From Bradyrhizobium archetypum (GTDB lineage Bacteria; Pseudomonadota; Alphaproteobacteria; Rhizobiales; Xanthobacteraceae): a DNA stretch of 64,000 bases. The position numbers and the translations under genes were made by a program. The notes below the pieces were generated by a model. It was not told where the DNA came from, ran no database searches, and worked only from the letters and a program-made list of their open reading frames with translations. Position 1 is the first letter of the stretch. Each line of letters begins with the position of its first letter. Shown here piece by piece: positions 61,474 to 64,000 of this stretch. The stretch is from assembly GCF_013114835.1 (NCBI RefSeq), contig NZ_JAAVLW010000008.1, forward strand, positions 186,001 through 250,000. Direction: 5' to 3'.

Positions 61474-64000
61474 TTACAGAGAGCGCTGGATGGTCTCGAT
61501 GCGATAACACTCGATCACGTCGCCGACACGCATGTCGCCGTAATTCTCGAACGCCATGCCGCATTCCTGGCCGGATTGCACTTCCTTCACTTCATCCTTG
61601 AAGCGCTTCAGCGTCGAGAGCTTGCCTTCGTGCACGACGACGTTGTCGCGGATCAGGCGAACGTTGGCGCCGCGCTCCACGGTGCCGTCGGTGACACGGC
61701 AGCCGGCCACCTTGCCGACCTTGGAGATGTTGAACACCTCCAGGATCTGCGCATTGCCCAGCATGGTTTCGCGCAGCGTCGGCGCGAGCAGGCCGGACAT
61801 CGCCTTTTTGATGTCGTCAACGAGATCGTAGATGATGTTGTAGTAGCGAATCTCGATGCCGTTGCGCTTGGCGGCCGCCGCGGCTTCCTTGTTGGCGCGC
61901 ACCGAGAAGCCGATGATCGCGGCATTGAAGCCTTCCGCCAGCGTCACGTCGGATTCCGAGATGCCGCCGACGCCTGCATGCAGGATGCGGGCGGCGACTT
62001 CTTCGGTACCGAGCTTTTCCAGCGATCCGAGGATGGCTTCGAGCGAGCCCTGCACGTCGGCCTTCACGATCAGCGGGAATTCCTTGCGGCCTGCCGTCTT
62101 GAGCTGCGACATCATCTGCTCGAGCGAGCCGCGCATGCCGGAAATCGAGGCGGCGGCATTCTCGCGCTTCTGGTGGGCGCGATAGCTCGTGACCTGGCGG
62201 GCGCGGGCTTCGTTCTCGACGACCGCGAGGCGGTCGCCGGCTTCCGGCGGTCCGTTGAAGCCGAGCACTTCGACCGGCACCGACGGTCCGGCCTCGTCAA
62301 GGTTGTCGCCCTGGTCGGAGATCAGCGCGCGGACGCGGCCCATCTCGGCGCCGGCGACGATGATGTCGCCGACCCTGAGCGTGCCGCGCTGCACCAGCAC
62401 GGTCGCGACCGGACCGCGGCCGCGATCGAGCTTGGCTTCGATCACGGTACCTTCGGCGGGCCGTTCCGAATTGGTCTTCAGCTCGAGCAGTTCGGCCTGC
62501 AGCGCGATCATCTCCAGCAGCTTGTCGAGATTGGTCTTGTTCTTGGCGGAAACCTCGACGTCGACCACTTCACCGCCGAACGATTCGACCTGGACCTCGT
62601 GCTGCAGAAGTTCGGTGCGCACGCGCTCCGGCTTGGCGTCGGGCTTGTCGATCTTGTTGATCGCAACGATCATCGGAACCTTCGCCGCCTTGGCGTGGTT
62701 GATCGCTTCCACCGTCTGCGGCATGACGCCGTCGTCGGCCGCAACCACCAGGATCACGATATCGGTTACCTTGGCGCCGCGGGCGCGCATCGCGGTGAAC
62801 GCGGCGTGGCCGGGCGTATCGATGAAGGTGATCTTCTTGCCGCTTTCCGGCGAGGTCACCTGATAGGCGCCGATATGCTGGGTGATGCCGCCGGCTTCGC
62901 CCGACACCACGTTGGCGTGGCGGAGCGCGTCGAGCAGCGAGGTCTTGCCGTGGTCGACATGGCCCATCACGGTAACGACCGGCGAGCGTGGCTCGGTGTC
63001 GGTGGTATCGTCGACGACGTCGAACAGGCCCTCTTCAACGTCGGAGGCTGCGACGCGCTTGACGGTGTGGCCCAGTTCCTCGGCGATCAGTTGCGCGGTA
63101 TCGGCGTCGATCACGTCGGTGATCTTGTGCATCGCACCCTGCTTCATCAGCATGCGGATGACGTCGACCGCGCGCTCCGACATGCGGTTGGCGAGTTCCT
63201 GGATCGTGATCGCTTCCGGGATCGTGACCTCGCGGATCAGCTTTTCCTTCGGCTCGTTCGAAGTGTGGCCCTTCAGGCGCTGGGTACGGCGGCGGAACGA
63301 GGCGATCGAACGCTCGCGAACGTCGTCATTGAGCGCCGTGACCACGGTGAGGCGGCCGCGCTCCTTCTGCGGCCCGGGCTTGTGCGTGGTCTTGGGGGCA
63401 GCGACGGGACGCATGGCGCCGCCGGGGCCACGTCGGACCTGGCGCGGACCTTCGTCCTCATCGGAACCGTCGGCGGCAATGCCCGGGGCGCGCGCAACCG
63501 GCGCGGTGGCCGGACGGGCTCCAGCCGGCCGGGCCGCGGCAGGTCGGGCCGCAGCCGCTGTCGCCGTCGCGGGCGCTGGCGTCGCAGTCTTGGTCTCGCC
63601 CTCGCCGAACCGCTTCTTGGCCTCGCCTTCGGCTTTGCGCTTGGCTTCTTCTTCCTGCCGGTGCCGCTCTTCCTCGGCCTTGCGGCGGGCTTCGGCAGCC
63701 TCGCGTTCGGCCTTCTCGGCGATTTCACGGCTGGCGCGGCGCTTGGCCTCTTCCTCGGCCTGCCGCCGTTCCTCGATCTCGCGCACCTTGGCGTCGGCCA
63801 GCGCGCTGGCGCGGGCGGAACGCTCATCCTCGGTCAGCGTGCGCAGCACGACGCCCGAACCGCTGCGCGGCGCAGCGGCCGGCGTTGCCGCAGGCCGGGA
63901 GAGGGGAGCTTTGGCAGCGGGCGCCGCCTTGGCGGCCGCCTGTTCGGGCGCGTGCGTCTCCGCCGCCGGCGCTTCTCCGCCGACGCGGCGCTTGCCGCGC
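61474..64000 (-). CDS. infB: Translation initiation factor IF-2 (partial, N-terminus outside window)
   Basis: GTPase that brings initiator tRNA to the 30S subunit. About 841 C-terminal residues are visible, and the frame is open to base 64000. From the window edge: an Ala-rich stretch, SGVVLRTLTEDERSARASAL (IF-2 associated domain), a long charged coiled segment (REIEERRQAEEEAKRRASRE onward), a basic Ala-rich region, the G domain with VMGHVDHGKTSLLDALRHAN, FIDTPGHAAFTAMRARGAKV and VAINKIDKPDA, then the beta-barrel and C2 domains. The stop is at 61474. It precedes rbfA and truB, the conserved nusA-infB-rbfA-truB-rpsO-pnp order. Confidence 0.97.
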   Translation of the reverse strand, partial: RGKRRVGGEAPAAETHAPEQAAAKAAPAAKAPLSRPAATPAAAPRSGSGVVLRTLTEDERSARASALADAKVREIEERRQAEEEAKRRASREIAEKAEREAAEARRKAEEERHRQEEEAKRKAEGEAKKRFGEGETKTATPAPATATAAAARPAAARPAGARPATAPVARAPGIAADGSDEDEGPRQVRRGPGGAMRPVAAPKTTHKPGPQKERGRLTVVTALNDDVRERSIASFRRRTQRLKGHTSNEPKEKLIREVTIPEAITIQELANRMSERAVDVIRMLMKQGAMHKITDVIDADTAQLIAEELGHTVKRVAASDVEEGLFDVVDDTTDTEPRSPVVTVMGHVDHGKTSLLDALRHANVVSGEAGGITQHIGAYQVTSPESGKKITFIDTPGHAAFTAMRARGAKVTDIVILVVAADDGVMPQTVEAINHAKAAKVPMIVAINKIDKPDAKPERVRTELLQHEVQVESFGGEVVDVEVSAKNKTNLDKLLEMIALQAELLELKTNSERPAEGTVIEAKLDRGRGPVATVLVQRGTLRVGDIIVAGAEMGRVRALISDQGDNLDEAGPSVPVEVLGFNGPPEAGDRLAVVENEARARQVTSYRAHQKRENAAASISGMRGSLEQMMSQLKTAGRKEFPLIVKADVQGSLEAILGSLEKLGTEEVAARILHAGVGGISESDVTLAEGFNAAIIGFSVRANKEAAAAAKRNGIEIRYYNIIYDLVDDIKKAMSGLLAPTLRETMLGNAQILEVFNISKVGKVAGCRVTDGTVERGANVRLIRDNVVVHEGKLSTLKRFKDEVKEVQSGQECGMAFENYGDMRVGDVIECYRIETIQRSL

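Overview
The window looks like the chromosome of an alphaproteobacterium of the Bradyrhizobium/Nitrobacteraceae group. The base composition is high in G+C. The iron regulator Irr has the Bradyrhizobium-type heme motif at Cys29 and 163 residues. Gene order (cmk-rpsA-sppA-ihfB, trpFBA-accD-folC, divL-tsaE/amgK-murU-addBA-trxA, ubiEB-coaBC-dut/mutM, irr/fabAB, rpsO-pnp and truB-rbfA-infB) is the alphaproteobacterial core arrangement. No prophage, insertion sequence, CRISPR array or rRNA operon was seen. Several families of short palindromic intergenic repeats are scattered between genes.

Region by region. 1-4.8 kb: the 3' part of a glycerol-3-phosphate ABC importer locus (ugpB, partial ugpA), a class III CoA-transferase, and the divergent peroxide pair ohr/ohrR. 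4.8-5.8 kb: a GIY-YIG nuclease gene, tRNA-Ala(GGC) and a FYDLN-acid protein. 5.9-18.5 kb (+ strand): aroA-cmk, rpsA, sppA, ihfB, a LapA-domain gene, trpF-trpB-trpA, accD-folC and a metallophosphoesterase, many with 4-base start/stop overlaps. 18.5-33 kb (- strand): divL-like kinase, a tsaE-amgK fusion, a PilZ protein, murU, addB, addA, trxA, an ATP-dependent DNA ligase and a DUF2231 membrane protein. 33-37.5 kb (- strand): ubiE-ubiB-coaBC-dut, in which CoaBC carries an antitoxin-like ribbon-helix-helix domain. 37.6-46.7 kb: mutM and accessory genes (GNAT, orphan ParA, a secreted protease-like protein, a MoeB/ThiF protein, an aldo/keto reductase with a divergent LysR regulator, a 2-hydroxyacid dehydrogenase and an SH3 protein). 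46.8-50.6 kb: irr divergent from fabA-fabB-fabV. 50.7-56.8 kb: a GST, a frameshifted secreted protein, a GNAT, and a peroxide/superoxide defence set (oxyR/katG, Tat-exported SOD). 57-64 kb (- strand): infB-rbfA-truB-rpsO-pnp, the translation/RNA-decay cluster, with infB cut by the window end.

Functional themes are aromatic amino acid synthesis (aroA, trpFBA), fatty acid synthesis (accD, fabA, fabB, fabV), recombinational repair (addAB, ligase, mutM), cell-wall recycling (amgK, murU), cell-cycle signalling (divL, PilZ) and peroxide defence (ohr/ohrR, oxyR/katG, SOD, trxA). The observations most worth following are the ribbon-helix-helix/CoaBC fusion with a tandem 9-bp repeat just upstream of its start, the tyrosine in place of the phospho-histidine in the DivL-like kinase, the tsaE-amgK fusion split from murU by a PilZ gene, FabV as third gene of the fabAB operon, the long hairpin between rpsO and pnp, and the secreted protease-like protein without its catalytic histidine. 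All functional statements rest on motif reading and recollection of the families; no database search was run.
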